DNA from: Vogesella fluminis
GTDB lineage: Bacteria > Pseudomonadota > Gammaproteobacteria > Burkholderiales > Chromobacteriaceae
Reading direction: 5' to 3'
Assembly (NCBI RefSeq): GCF_014652335.1
Contig: NZ_BMYP01000008.1
Location: 1-64,000, forward strand
DNA: 64,000 bases
The position numbers and the translations under genes were made by a program. The notes beneath the pieces were generated by a model, which saw only the letters and a list, made by a program, of their open reading frames with translations, did not search any database and was not told where the DNA came from. This document shows positions 31,169 through 38,771 of the stretch, piece by piece (the first letter of the stretch is position 1; each line of letters opens with the position of its first letter).

Positions 31169-31221
31169 AGAGCCTGTTCAAAGTCTTTTTGCAGCCGCAA
31201 AAAGACCTTGAACAGGTTCTC
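31169..31221. repeat. Short (53 bp) derivative of the ~150 bp inverted-repeat element
   Basis: AGAGCCTGTTCAAAGTCT and AGACCTTGAACAGGTTCT are near-perfect terminal inverted repeats around a small TTTTGCAGCCGCAAAA core. The ends match the right end of the element at 41779-41924 (AGACTTTGAACAGATTCT), so this looks like an internally deleted copy. Confidence 0.65.
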
Positions 31222-31259
31222 AGGCAAAACCATGCCGACACCTGCGATCAAGCCGTTTT

Positions 31260-31273
31260 CAAACAATCGTTTC
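31260..31273. promoter_or_regulatory. PsrA-type operator before the acyl-CoA-binding-protein gene
   Basis: CAAAC-AATC-GTTTC, identical over 14 bases to the site before fadL at 9828-9841. It lies ~110 bp upstream of the ACBP start. The identity across 21 kb, before two acyl-lipid genes, supports a shared regulator. Confidence 0.6.
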
Positions 31274-31383
31274 ATGGTAAATTATGCAGGGCTGGCAACC
31301 TGACACAGCTGCCTTGCCGGGCAAACAACACACCAATCAAGCCGGCACGCCATGCGTGCCGGCCACTTTCGCAAGGAGTCAAC

Positions 31384-31641
31384 ATGTCCGATCTGAAAAC
31401 CCAGTTTGAACAAGCACAAAAAGATGTCACCACCCTGGCCGAACGCCCGGACAACCAGACCATGCTGCAGCTGTACTCCCTGTTCAAGCAAGCCACGGCT
31501 GGCGATGTCAGCGGCGAACGTCCGGGCATGATGGATTTCATCAACCGCGCCAAGTACGACGCATGGGAAAAACTGAAAGGCCAAAGCAGCGAAGAAGCCA
31601 TGCAAAACTACGTCAATGTCGTCAAGTCGCTGATGGCCTGA
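31384..31641 (+). CDS. Acyl-CoA-binding protein
   Basis: 85 residues, the full length of the ACBP family: a four-helix bundle that binds medium- and long-chain acyl-CoA in the cytoplasm. Visible features are LYSLFKQATAGDVSGERPGMMDFINRAKYDAW cut into its helices, with the acyl-CoA-contacting Tyr and Lys of LQLYSLFKQ and AKYDAWEKLKG. The start is the ATG at 31384 with AAGGAG upstream. The PsrA-type operator in its promoter ties it to fatty-acid metabolism. It is monocistronic. Confidence 0.95.
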   Translation: MSDLKTQFEQAQKDVTTLAERPDNQTMLQLYSLFKQATAGDVSGERPGMMDFINRAKYDAWEKLKGQSSEEAMQNYVNVVKSLMA

Positions 31642-31687
31642 CGCAGCTGCCCGCCGACAACCCGACAAGGCCGGCCTGACACCGCAC

Positions 31688-31713
31688 CGTTGCGGCCAGG
31701 GTTGGCCGCAACG
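31688..31713. terminator. Bidirectional hairpin between ACBP and the Lrp-type gene
   Basis: CGTTGCGGCCA / TGGCCGCAACG stem with a 4-base loop between two convergent genes. It carries two near-copies of the dispersed word facing each other and touches the stop codon of the regulator gene. Confidence 0.7.
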
Positions 31714-31714
31714 C

Positions 31715-32188
31715 TCACACCTGCACCGACGGCACACTCTTCATGCAGCGCAGCGTGAAGTGCGAGCGGCTGTGGCGGATGCCGGAAATCCTGTACAGCT
31801 TTTCGCGCAGAAAACGCTCATAGCCGGCAGTGCCATCGACGGCGACCTTGATCAGGTAGTCGTATTCACCCGATACCAGATGCGCCTCCAGCACCTCCGG
31901 CAGCGCCGCCAACTCCTCACCGAAACGCGCCAGGGTGTCTTCCTCGTGCGCATTGAGGGTAACCTCGATCATGACCGTATCCGGCAATCCCATCTTCTGC
32001 TGGTTGATCAGCGCGACATAGCCCTGGATGTAGCCATCGTTTTCCAGCTGCCGGGTATGGTTCCAGCATGCCGACGGAGACATGCCGACACGCTCGGCCA
32101 GCTCGGCATTGCTGAGGCGTGCATTGCGCTGTAACTCGCGCAGAATCTTCCGGTCCTGCGCACTGATGGCGTGATTGTTTTCCGACAT
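31715..32188 (-). CDS. Lrp/AsnC-family transcriptional regulator
   Basis: 157 residues. The N-terminal winged helix is SAQDRKILRELQRNARLSNA then LAERVGMSPSACWNHTRQLE. The RAM/ligand domain follows, with VMIEVTLNAHEEDTLARF and VSGEYDYLIKVAVDG. Lrp-type proteins sense amino acids and regulate amino-acid metabolism; the target here is unknown. The start is placed at 32188 because CGGAAA lies at proper distance; another ATG two codons earlier overlaps that site. The open frame extends another 35 codons through AT-rich promoter-like DNA and is not considered coding. Confidence 0.92.
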   Translation of the reverse strand: MSENNHAISAQDRKILRELQRNARLSNAELAERVGMSPSACWNHTRQLENDGYIQGYVALINQQKMGLPDTVMIEVTLNAHEEDTLARFGEELAALPEVLEAHLVSGEYDYLIKVAVDGTAGYERFLREKLYRISGIRHSRSHFTLRCMKSVPSVQV

Positions 32189-32653
32189 TTTCATTTCCGT
32201 GAAATATTTTCCAGAAAAATGAAAATAACAAAAATATCCTGCACAAGATAGCACTTTGCGATAGCGCATTAGAAAGCCTGTTCCGCGGTGCACGGGTTAC
32301 AGTCTGTTCATGGTTCAAACCAGTGCAGCCTGGCAGCTACCAGCCGTCAGCCACGCCGGCAACACCTCCCTGCCGGTACTGCAGACAGGCCGCCCATCCG
32401 GCGACAAGCGCCACAAGACGGACACAATCCGCCAGCCGGCGATAACTGGCACCAGCGACCGGGGGCCATGCCCGGGGACAATAAATGCTGCCGGCGCGGA
32501 ATCTGGCAGCAGGCTGCGGCCAACCTTTCACGCCAAAGGTTGGCCGCATGTCCTTTGGCAAGCGCAGCGGGAAACAATGCCAAGAGCGGCTGGACAAGAT
32601 GCACCGGCTTGGCGACACTGGCGTCTCATCATCACGCCCTCCGGGAGCCCTCC
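32189..32653. other. Gene-free region between divergent lrp-type gene and ogt
   Basis: 465 bp. The left ~100 bp are AT-rich and should hold the promoter of the Lrp-type gene. No gene is convincing in the remainder. It includes the inverted pair at 32515-32548, which is isolated from any stop codon and so is not an obvious terminator. Confidence 0.55.
32515..32548. repeat. Inverted pair of the GCGGCCAACCTTT word
   Basis: TGCGGCCAACCTTT and AAAGGTTGGCCGCA form 14-bp perfect arms around CACGCC. Both arms are full copies of the 12-base word. It lies ~105 bp upstream of the methyltransferase gene and far from any gene end. Confidence 0.85.
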
Positions 32654-33178
32654 ATGCCACACCACTGCTACGGCATTATCCAAACCCGCTTCGGTACGGT
32701 GGTGGCATGGCGAAATACCGCCGGTGCACTGCAGCGGCTGGAATTCCATGTCGAACGGGAGCTGGAACGCGCGGCTGCGCTGGGTATCGTCCGTGACGAT
32801 GCCGCACTGGCCACGGTCGCCGCGCAGTTGCAGGAATACGAAAACGGCCAGCGCCGCGACTTCAGCGTGCCGCTGGCAGCGGAAGGCACGCCGTTCCAGC
32901 AACGGGTATGGGCAGAGCTGCTGCGCATCCCGTTCGGCACCACCATCAGCTACGGCGAGCTGGCACAGCGTATCGGCGCCCCTGGCGCGGCGCGGGCCGT
33001 CGGCCGTGCCAACGCCACCAACCCGATCGCACTGATCGTGCCCTGCCATCGCGTGATCGGCGCCAGCGGCAAGCTTACCGGTTATGCCGGAGGCCTGCCG
33101 CTGAAGGCGGCGCTGTTGCAATTCGAGCTTGACCACACACCGGCAGCACTGTTTGCCGGGCCCGGCACCGGCCACTGA
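32654..33178 (+). CDS. ogt: Methylated-DNA--protein-cysteine S-methyltransferase
   Basis: Suicide repair protein that removes O6-alkyl groups from guanine. The active-site motif IALIVPCHRVIG (acceptor Cys in PCHRV) is near residue 127, preceded by the helix-turn-helix region FQQRVWAELLRIPFGTTISYGELAQRIG. 174 residues and lack of the Ada zinc domain fit Ogt. The start ATG at 32654 follows a GGGAG sequence; the open frame upstream is long but covers the intergenic repeat. Confidence 0.95.
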   Translation: MPHHCYGIIQTRFGTVVAWRNTAGALQRLEFHVERELERAAALGIVRDDAALATVAAQLQEYENGQRRDFSVPLAAEGTPFQQRVWAELLRIPFGTTISYGELAQRIGAPGAARAVGRANATNPIALIVPCHRVIGASGKLTGYAGGLPLKAALLQFELDHTPAALFAGPGTGH

Positions 33179-33302
33179 CGACCGCAAGCATCGTCTGCAT
33201 CGGCCGCCGTCACAAAGCGTCACAGAGTCGATACAAAACCGCCGACCACGGTTTTCTTCTGCTGCTTACACTGCCATCACGTAATGCAACAGGAGAAGCA
33301 CC

Positions 33303-33659
33303 ATGCGCAAATCACTCATCATGACCGGTCTGACTTTCGTGCTGGCAACGAGTGCCGCCACCGCTCATGCCGGTGATCTTGACCATGTTATCGGTGGCGC
33401 CATCGGCGGCGCAGCCGGTGCCGCCATCGGCCAGTCGGTCGGCGGGCACGACGGTGCCGTGGTCGGCGGGGCCATCGGCGCCGCCACCGGCGTGATCCTG
33501 ACCCGTCCGGTGCGCGAACAGGTAATCGTACGCCCGGCGGCCCGCCCGGTCTACGTTTACGAGCGCGACTACCGCCCGGCCCACTACCACAAGTTCAAGC
33601 ATCACAAGTTCAAGCATCATCGCCACGATCATGGCCATCGCCGCGACTGGCGCGATTGA
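33303..33659 (+). CDS. Secreted glycine-zipper protein with His-rich tail
   Basis: 118 residues. The signal peptide ends at about 23 (cut after AHA). The glycine-zipper segment (about 30-65: GGAIGGAAGAAIGQSVGGHD, repeated GGAIGAATG) is typical of small outer-membrane-associated 2TM proteins. The C-terminus is very basic and His-rich with an imperfect duplication (KFKHHKFKHHRHDHGH). A metal-binding or nucleic-acid/LPS-binding tail is possible, but the function is unknown. AGGAG precedes the start and a strong terminator follows. Confidence 0.82.
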   Translation: MRKSLIMTGLTFVLATSAATAHAGDLDHVIGGAIGGAAGAAIGQSVGGHDGAVVGGAIGAATGVILTRPVREQVIVRPAARPVYVYERDYRPAHYHKFKHHKFKHHRHDHGHRRDWRD

Positions 33660-33687
33660 TCGCCACACACCGCCCGCGTGTTGGCAC

Positions 33688-33727
33688 ACCCTGCCCGGAC
33701 TCCCCCATCGTCCCGGCAGGGTTTTTC
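33688..33727 (+). terminator. Rho-independent terminator of the glycine-zipper gene
   Basis: ACCCTGCC / GGCAGGGT stem followed by TTTTTC, ~30 bp past the stop codon. Confidence 0.8.
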
Positions 33728-33772
33728 TTGTCCGCCGCACGGCCCGCGCCCACCCCCTGATCTCCCCGGCCT

Positions 33773-33790
33773 GCGGCCAACGTTGGCCGC
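33773..33790. repeat. Palindromic pair of the GCGGCCAACSTT word
   Basis: Perfect 18-bp palindrome GCGGCCAACGTTGGCCGC between the glycine-zipper terminator and cdd, 60 bp upstream of the cdd start. Confidence 0.85.
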
Positions 33791-33850
33791 GCATTGACAA
33801 GCGCCGGCGGCAAGAGGACGATCACCTCCCCCTCAACAAAGGATAGTCCG

Positions 33851-34264
33851 ATGACCGACTTCATCGACTGGGACACCCTGGCCCGCGAGGCCCGTGCCGC
33901 CGCGCGCCACGCCTATGTGCCGTACAGCCGCTTTGCCGTGGGCGCTGCGATCCTGAGCGCCGACGGCAGGATCGTGCGCGGCTGCAATGTGGAGAATGCC
34001 TCCTTCGGCCTGACCAACTGCGCCGAGCGCACCGCCATCTTCAGCGCCCGCGCCGCCGGCATGGAAGCGGTGCTGGCGGTGTGCATCTACACCCCCACCG
34101 ACGTGCCGACCCCGCCCTGCGGCGCCTGCCGCCAGGTGCTGAACGAGTTCGGCCCCGACATGGCGGTGCGTGCCATCTGCAACGGCCCGGACGTCATCGA
34201 CACCACGCTGTCGCAGTTGCTGCCGGGCGCCTTCGGCCCGAAAAACCTGAGCGACGCCGGCTGA
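33851..34264 (+). CDS. cdd: Cytidine deaminase
   Basis: Zinc enzyme of pyrimidine salvage that converts (deoxy)cytidine to (deoxy)uridine. The catalytic motif CAERTAIFSA supplies the first zinc ligand and the catalytic Glu, and PPCGACRQV the other two cysteines. 137 residues fit the homotetrameric short class, as in Bacillus. AAAGGA precedes the ATG. It is convergent with tilS, with a shared terminator between them. Confidence 0.96.
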   Translation: MTDFIDWDTLAREARAAARHAYVPYSRFAVGAAILSADGRIVRGCNVENASFGLTNCAERTAIFSARAAGMEAVLAVCIYTPTDVPTPPCGACRQVLNEFGPDMAVRAICNGPDVIDTTLSQLLPGAFGPKNLSDAG

Positions 34265-34271
34265 CAAAACA

Positions 34272-34299
34272 ACAGCGCCAGCATCGCTGCTGGCGCTGT
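34272..34299. terminator. Bidirectional terminator between cdd and tilS
   Basis: ACAGCGCCAGC / GCTGGCGCTGT perfect 11-bp stem with a 6-base loop. On the minus strand it is followed by TGTTTTG; on the plus strand the tail is short. Confidence 0.75.
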
Positions 34300-34317
34300 G
34301 TCATGTGGCGGCAGTGC

Positions 34318-35664
34318 TCAGTCGCCCGCCGGCCGGCTGACGATCGCCAGCGGCAGCCACTGCGGCCACCAGCCCTCGCCGGCCGCCGCGTGCAGCACCG
34401 ACACCCCCAGTGACGGCACCGCCAGCAGCTCGCCGGCGTCGTCCTCCAGCAACGGCCAGTCCAGCCGCAGCTGCGGCGGCACGCCGGCCTCCTGGAACAC
34501 CGTCTTCACCGGCTTGCGGCCAACCTTGAGCGGCAGTTTCTCGCCGCCGGAACGCGGCAGCACGTCCAGCAAGCGGCCCTGCCAGTCGTCCGGCAGGCCG
34601 CCCGGCGCGCGGCGCCAGGACAACTCGCCGTGCGGCAAGCGCAGCGTCTCGCCGACGACACAGCACAGCGGCCACGGTTGCGGCGCCACCCGCGGCAAGG
34701 CCAGCAGCCGCTGCCGGTAGCGCAGCAGCACCAGCGACTGGTACTCCAGCAAGGGGTGCGTGGCGGGGGCGGCGCTGCGCACCTGGGCCAGCCAGCTGTA
34801 CAGCGACTCCGGACTCGGCAACGCCAGCCCCAGCTGCGTCAGCCACGCCAGCACCACGTGGCGCTGACGCGCATCCGACAGTGCCAGCAGCGCCGGCAGG
34901 TCCAGCTCGCGGCCGCGCTGCACCTGCGCCAGATCCATCGCCGCCAGGGTGTCGACCATCTCGGCGGCGTCGGCCATGCGCTGCGCCAGCCGTGCCAGCT
35001 GCCTGTCCAGTGCCGGCGTGCGCTGGCGCAAGCGCCCCATCACCTCGTGGCGCAGGAAATTGCGCAGGTAATGATCGGTATCGGCATTGCTGTCGTCCTC
35101 CACCCACTGCAGCTGCCGCGCCGCGGCATAGCTCGCCAGCGCGCTGCGGCCAACCTTGAGCAGGGGGCGCCACAATTGCCGGCCCTGGTGTTCGCGCAGC
35201 AGTGGCATCGCTGCCAGCGCCCGCGGCCCGCCGCCGCGCAACACTTGCAGCAGCACCGTTTCGCTCTGGTCGTCGGCGTGATGCGCCAGCGCGATCACGT
35301 CGGCGCCACCGTCGGCAAAGGCCTGATAGCGCGCCTTGCGCGCCTCGGCCTCCAGGCTGTCGCCGCCACCGGCCCGCACCGCCACCCGCACCACGCGCAG
35401 CGGCACCTGGCGCGCACGGCACCAGTCCTCGCACGCGCGCACCCAGTCATCGGCCTGCGCGCTGAGGCCGTGATGCACGTGCAGTGCCGAAAATGCCGGC
35501 CCGCCGCGCTCGTCACGCCAGCGACACAGCAAATCCAGCAGTACCACCGAATCCATGCCGCCCGACAACGCCAGCTCCAAACGACACTGGCCGGACAAAG
35601 CGTCCGGCCAGTATTGGATCAGCGTGTCGAGCAGGTCAGGCGGCGTCTTCCTTGAAGCGGCCAT
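34318..35664 (-). CDS. tilS: tRNA(Ile)-lysidine synthase
   Basis: Modifies C34 of tRNA-Ile(CAU) to lysidine so that it reads AUA. The PP-loop ATP site [17 protein letters not shown] is at about residues 30-46, and the N-terminal N-type ATP-PPase domain contains [13 protein letters not shown] and [16 protein letters not shown]. The 448 residues include the C-terminal tRNA-binding domains. Its first codons overlap the 3' end of accA by 29 bases, so expression is coupled. Two copies of the 12-base word lie in the gene (34516-34527 and 35146-35157); both encode KVGR. Confidence 0.96.
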   Translation of the reverse strand: MAASRKTPPDLLDTLIQYWPDALSGQCRLELALSGGMDSVVLLDLLCRWRDERGGPAFSALHVHHGLSAQADDWVRACEDWCRARQVPLRVVRVAVRAGGGDSLEAEARKARYQAFADGGADVIALAHHADDQSETVLLQVLRGGGPRALAAMPLLREHQGRQLWRPLLKVGRSALASYAAARQLQWVEDDSNADTDHYLRNFLRHEVMGRLRQRTPALDRQLARLAQRMADAAEMVDTLAAMDLAQVQRGRELDLPALLALSDARQRHVVLAWLTQLGLALPSPESLYSWLAQVRSAAPATHPLLEYQSLVLLRYRQRLLALPRVAPQPWPLCCVVGETLRLPHGELSWRRAPGGLPDDWQGRLLDVLPRSGGEKLPLKVGRKPVKTVFQEAGVPPQLRLDWPLLEDDAGELLAVPSLGVSVLHAAAGEGWWPQWLPLAIVSRPAGD

Positions 35665-36601
35665 AGCTCATCAGTCTGTCAAAGCGGGTTTTCAGCAACT
35701 CATCCAGGCCACGGGCGCCGGCTTCTTTCAGCTGCTCCTGCAGCGCGCGCTTCAGTGCCGTCATCATCGCGGCGTGATCGCGGTGGGCGCCGCCCAGCGG
35801 CTCGTTCACCACGCGGTCGATCAGGCCCAGCGACTTCAGGCGCGGTGCGGTAATGCCCAGCGCTTCGGCGGCATCACCGGCGCGCTCTGCGGTCTTCCAC
35901 AGGATGGAAGCGCAGCCTTCCGGCGAGATCACCGAATAGGTGGAGTACTGCAGCATGTTGACGTAGTCGCCGACCGCAATCGCCAGCGCACCACCGGAGC
36001 CGCCCTCACCGATCACGGTGACGATGACCGGCACCTTCAGGCGCGCCATCTCGTACAGGTTGCGGCCGATGGCCTCGGACTGGCCGCGCTCTTCAGCGCC
36101 GATGCCGGGATAGGCACCAGGGGTGTCGACAAAGGTCATTACCGGCAGGCCGAACTTCTCGGCGGTGCGCATCAGGCGCAGCGCCTTGCGATAGCCTTCC
36201 GGACGCGGCATGCCGAAGTTGCGGGCGATCTTTTCCTTGGTGTCGCGGCCCTTCTGGTGACCGATCACCATCACCGGCCGGCCGTTGAAACGCGCCAGAC
36301 CGCCAACGATGGCCGGGTCGTCAGCAAAGGCGCGATCACCGCGCATTTCCTGGAAGTCGGTAAACAGGCCGTCAATGTAATCCAGCGTGTACGGACGCTG
36401 CGGATGCCGCGCCACGATGGCGATCTGGGAAGGTGTCAGTTTGCTGTAGAGCGTCTTGGTGAGCTCCTGGCTTTTTTTCTGCAGGCGGGAAATCTCTTCC
36501 GAGATATCCAGCACGGAGTCATCCTGAACAAAACGGAGTTCTTCTATCTTGTTCTCGAGCTCGGCAATCGGTTGCTCAAAATCGAGAAAGGTCGGCTTCA
36601 T
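35636..36601 (-). CDS. accA: Acetyl-CoA carboxylase carboxyltransferase subunit alpha
   Basis: Alpha subunit of the carboxyltransferase that makes malonyl-CoA for fatty-acid synthesis; works with AccD. 321 residues starting [19 protein letters not shown]. CoA/biotin-site segments include [20 protein letters not shown] and [15 protein letters not shown] (oxyanion-hole glycines). The start is the ATG at 36601; the upstream open frame is not homologous. Its stop lies within the tilS coding sequence. Confidence 0.97.
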   Translation of the reverse strand: MKPTFLDFEQPIAELENKIEELRFVQDDSVLDISEEISRLQKKSQELTKTLYSKLTPSQIAIVARHPQRPYTLDYIDGLFTDFQEMRGDRAFADDPAIVGGLARFNGRPVMVIGHQKGRDTKEKIARNFGMPRPEGYRKALRLMRTAEKFGLPVMTFVDTPGAYPGIGAEERGQSEAIGRNLYEMARLKVPVIVTVIGEGGSGGALAIAVGDYVNMLQYSTYSVISPEGCASILWKTAERAGDAAEALGITAPRLKSLGLIDRVVNEPLGGAHRDHAAMMTALKRALQEQLKEAGARGLDELLKTRFDRLMSYGRFKEDAA

Positions 36602-36737
36602 TGATACATTTCCGATTCGGGGTAATCCGGCAATGATAGCATGAGGCCGGAGCGATGAGCACCACCCTGTCCGACAAAATGCAAACGTCCTCAGATGTGT
36701 AAAAACGGCTATCCGTTCAAATTTTGCAGCCGCCCCC

Positions 36738-36766
36738 TTGCAGCCCCGGCCAAGCTGTGCTTTAAT
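36738..36766 (+). promoter_or_regulatory. Sigma-70 promoter of the tRNA-Val/tRNA-Asp pair
   Basis: TTGCAG and TTTAAT with a 17-base spacer, about 50 bp before tRNA-Val. Spacing and position are right for a stable-RNA promoter. Confidence 0.6.
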
Positions 36767-36818
36767 TCGCCTCCTCGCTGAACGGCGCAGCAAACATGCG
36801 CCACAGCAGACAGCATTC

Positions 36819-36894
36819 GGGCGTTTAGCTCAGTTGGTAGAGCGTCTGCCTTACAAGCAGAATGTCGGCGGTTCGACTCCGTCAACGCCCACCA
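36819..36894 (+). tRNA. tRNA-Val (anticodon TAC)
   Basis: 76 nt with encoded CCA. The acceptor arms GGGCGTT (36819-36825) and AACGCCC (36884-36890) pair. The anticodon loop CTTACAA gives TAC at 36852-36854, and the T loop has GGTTCGACTCC. D, anticodon and T stems all close. Confidence 0.97.
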
Positions 36895-36899
36895 CGGTT

Positions 36900-36976
36900 G
36901 GAGCGGTAGTTCAGTTGGTTAGAATACCGGCCTGTCACGCCGGGGGTCGCGGGTTCGAGTCCCGTCCGCTCCGCCA
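36900..36976 (+). tRNA. tRNA-Asp (anticodon GTC)
   Basis: 77 nt with encoded CCA. GGAGCGG pairs with CCGCTCC; the discriminator is G. The anticodon loop CTGTCAC gives GTC at 36934-36936, and the T arm has GGGTTCGAGTCCC. It is 5 bp after tRNA-Val, so the two are processed from one transcript. Confidence 0.97.
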
Positions 36977-36983
36977 ACCAGAC

Positions 36984-37015
36984 AAAACCCATTCATGTAT
37001 GCATGAATGGGTTTT
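36984..37015 (+). terminator. Rho-independent terminator of the tRNA pair
   Basis: AAAACCCATTCATG / CATGAATGGGTTTT stem with a 4-base loop. The complementary A and T runs would make it work in both directions, so it may also end the marR transcript. Confidence 0.85.
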
Positions 37016-37062
37016 GCTTTTCCGATACCACCCCGCGCCCGTTACGAAGTGGGGCCGCCATC

Positions 37063-37521
37063 TTACTCGGTAAACGGCAACGGCTTGCCCGCAGCCCGCC
37101 GGTCAGCCCCGCCCATTACCGCCAGCAGGTCATCCAGTCCATCTGCCAGTTGCTGCAGCTGACTGCCGCTGAGACGCGCCAGCGCTTCCGGCAACCAGCC
37201 ACGCGGCGCTACCGCCACCTTGCCGATCAATGCCGCCCCCTGCTCGCTCAACGCCACCTGCACCACCCGCTGATCCTGCTCGCTGCGCATACGCGTCACC
37301 AGTCCGGCCGCCACCAGCCGGCTGAGCATATTGCTGAGCGTGGCCGGCTTGATCGCCAGGCGCGCGGCCAACTCTCCGGCACGCAACGGTCCCGCTTCAT
37401 GCAATTCAGCCAGCACCCAGGCTTGTGCGCCAGAGACGCCCAGTTGCGCCTCGATATTGGCAGAGTGCTGTTGCGCGGAGCGGAAAACGACACGAAAGCG
37501 CTGCAGAACATCTAACGCCAT
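37063..37521 (-). CDS. MarR-family transcriptional regulator
   Basis: 152 residues from the ATG at 37521 (MALDVLQRFRVVFRS). The winged helix has LRAGELAARLAIKPATLSNM followed by LSRLVAAGLVTRMRSEQDQR, the MarR recognition helix and wing. The start is uncertain: an in-frame ATG at 37566 would add 15 residues, and neither has a clear ribosome site. It is divergent from the YbdK-family ligase gene and a TTTTG-N2-CAAAA palindrome lies in the narrow gap, which suggests that it controls that gene. The effector is unknown. Confidence 0.88.
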   Translation of the reverse strand: MALDVLQRFRVVFRSAQQHSANIEAQLGVSGAQAWVLAELHEAGPLRAGELAARLAIKPATLSNMLSRLVAAGLVTRMRSEQDQRVVQVALSEQGAALIGKVAVAPRGWLPEALARLSGSQLQQLADGLDDLLAVMGGADRRAAGKPLPFTE

Positions 37522-37569
37522 CACGGGAACTTTATCGGCCACTGGTAACTCACTGGAACAGGACATTTG

Positions 37570-37581
37570 TTTTGTGCAAAA
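37570..37581. promoter_or_regulatory. Candidate MarR operator in the marR-ybdK gap
   Basis: Palindrome TTTTG-TG-CAAAA in the AT-rich 80-bp gap between the divergent genes, 23 bp before the ligase start. Confidence 0.4.
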
Positions 37582-37603
37582 TAAAATAACAGAGGAGAAG
37601 AAC

Positions 37604-38734
37604 ATGCTGAACACGGAATACCTGGCCGGTACCGCCGCGACATTGGGCATGGAGCTGGAGATCCAGCTGATCGACAAACAAACGCTCGACCTTGCGCCTC
37701 GCGCCGACGCAATATTACATACGCTACAGCAAAGCACAACGGCCAGACACTTCAAACAGGAGGTTACCTGCTCGATGCTGGAGCTAAACAGCAGCATTCA
37801 TGACAACAGCGCCACACTGGAGGCTGAAATGCTGCAGCTGGGCGCACAACTATGCGCAGCCGCCGCACTGCTGGACGTACGGCCTTGCGGCGGTGGCACC
37901 CACCTGTTCCAGGACTGGCGTGAACGCCGGATCTCCGACTTTCCACGCTACCGGCATTTCGCCGAACACTACGGCTATCTGGCACGGCAGTTCACCGTTT
38001 TCGGCCAGCATGTGCATGTCGGCTGCCCGGATGGCGATACCGCCATCTGGCTGACGCATGCGCTAAGCTACTACATCCCGCACTTTCTTGCCCTATCCGC
38101 CTCCTCTCCCTATCTCCAGGGTGAGGACAGTGGCTTTGCCTCGTCGCGCAGCAATATCGTACGCGCCTTTCCCTGCAGCGGGCACCTGCCGCAATTCGTG
38201 CGCAACTGGCAGGAATTCCAGGGCCACGTTGCCGAGCTGGAGCATGCCGGCATTATCAGCAGCCTGAAAGACCTGTACTGGGATATCCGCCCCAAACCGG
38301 AGTACGGCACGGTCGAGGTTCGCATTTTCGATACCCCGCTGGACATTCTGCACAGCGTGGCACTGGCGGCACTGGTGCAAACACTGGTGCGCTACTTGCT
38401 GGACGAACGGCCACCACAGCCAGGACGTGCCGCACTGTACTGCGTCTATGATTTCAACCGCTTCCAGGCCGCCCGCTTCGGCCTGGAAGCCGACATCCAC
38501 GACGTACGCAGCGGCAAGCGCATTGCGCTGGCACCCGCCATCCTCGACCTGCTGCAACAGCTGTCTCCCTATGCTTCCGGCCAGCATGCACGGGATTGTC
38601 TGGGGCGACTGGCACAGCGCGCCCACCATCGCCACGGCGACTACAGCCTATTGCGCGAACATGCCGCCAATGGCCTTGGCTGCCCCCAGCTCGTTTGCGA
38701 GGCGGCCGATCTGTGGCAGCCGGTAGCCGGCTAG
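37604..38734 (+). CDS. YbdK-type carboxylate-amine ligase (GCS2 family)
   Basis: 376 residues, ATG at 37604 with GGAGAAG upstream. It begins LAGTAATLGMELEIQLID, the glutamate-ATP entry of the glutamate-cysteine ligase type 2 fold, with FGQHVHVGCPDGD and PKPEYGTVEVRIFDTPLD as further family motifs. YbdK has weak gamma-glutamylcysteine ligase activity in vitro but its cellular product is not settled. A dedicated divergent MarR regulator hints at a role in response to a small-molecule stress. Confidence 0.88.
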   Translation: MLNTEYLAGTAATLGMELEIQLIDKQTLDLAPRADAILHTLQQSTTARHFKQEVTCSMLELNSSIHDNSATLEAEMLQLGAQLCAAAALLDVRPCGGGTHLFQDWRERRISDFPRYRHFAEHYGYLARQFTVFGQHVHVGCPDGDTAIWLTHALSYYIPHFLALSASSPYLQGEDSGFASSRSNIVRAFPCSGHLPQFVRNWQEFQGHVAELEHAGIISSLKDLYWDIRPKPEYGTVEVRIFDTPLDILHSVALAALVQTLVRYLLDERPPQPGRAALYCVYDFNRFQAARFGLEADIHDVRSGKRIALAPAILDLLQQLSPYASGQHARDCLGRLAQRAHHRHGDYSLLREHAANGLGCPQLVCEAADLWQPVAG

Positions 38735-38748
38735 CGCCTGCTGCCATA

Positions 38749-38770
38749 TTGCGGCCAACGTTGGCCGCAA
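38749..38770. repeat. Palindromic pair of the TTGCGGCCAACSTT word
   Basis: 22-bp perfect palindrome TTGCGGCCAACG + CGTTGGCCGCAA (sharing the centre), between the convergent ligase and VanZ-like genes. It probably serves as the shared terminator as no other hairpin is present. Confidence 0.85.
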
Positions 38771-38771
38771 C

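Larger units (their letters stand above)
30988..31383. other. Gene-free region with terminator, mini-repeat and operator
   Basis: 396 bp without a convincing gene. It contains the parvulin terminator (31037-31067), a 53-bp inverted-repeat element (31169-31221) and a PsrA-type operator (31260-31273) before the acyl-CoA-binding-protein gene. The bases right after the parvulin stop, TAGGGCTTGTTAATACTTGC, recall the terminal sequence of the ~150 bp repeat but are too short to assign. Confidence 0.6.

Noticed and set aside
33596-33622. Short direct repeats that look like the start of a CRISPR or tandem array
   Set aside because: They are two in-frame copies of codons for KFKHH within the glycine-zipper gene; there are no spacers and no cas genes.
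34301-35434. 377-codon minus-strand frame overlapping tilS in another frame
   Set aside because: Gly/Ala/Arg-rich out-of-frame translation; the PP-loop and other motifs are in the tilS frame.
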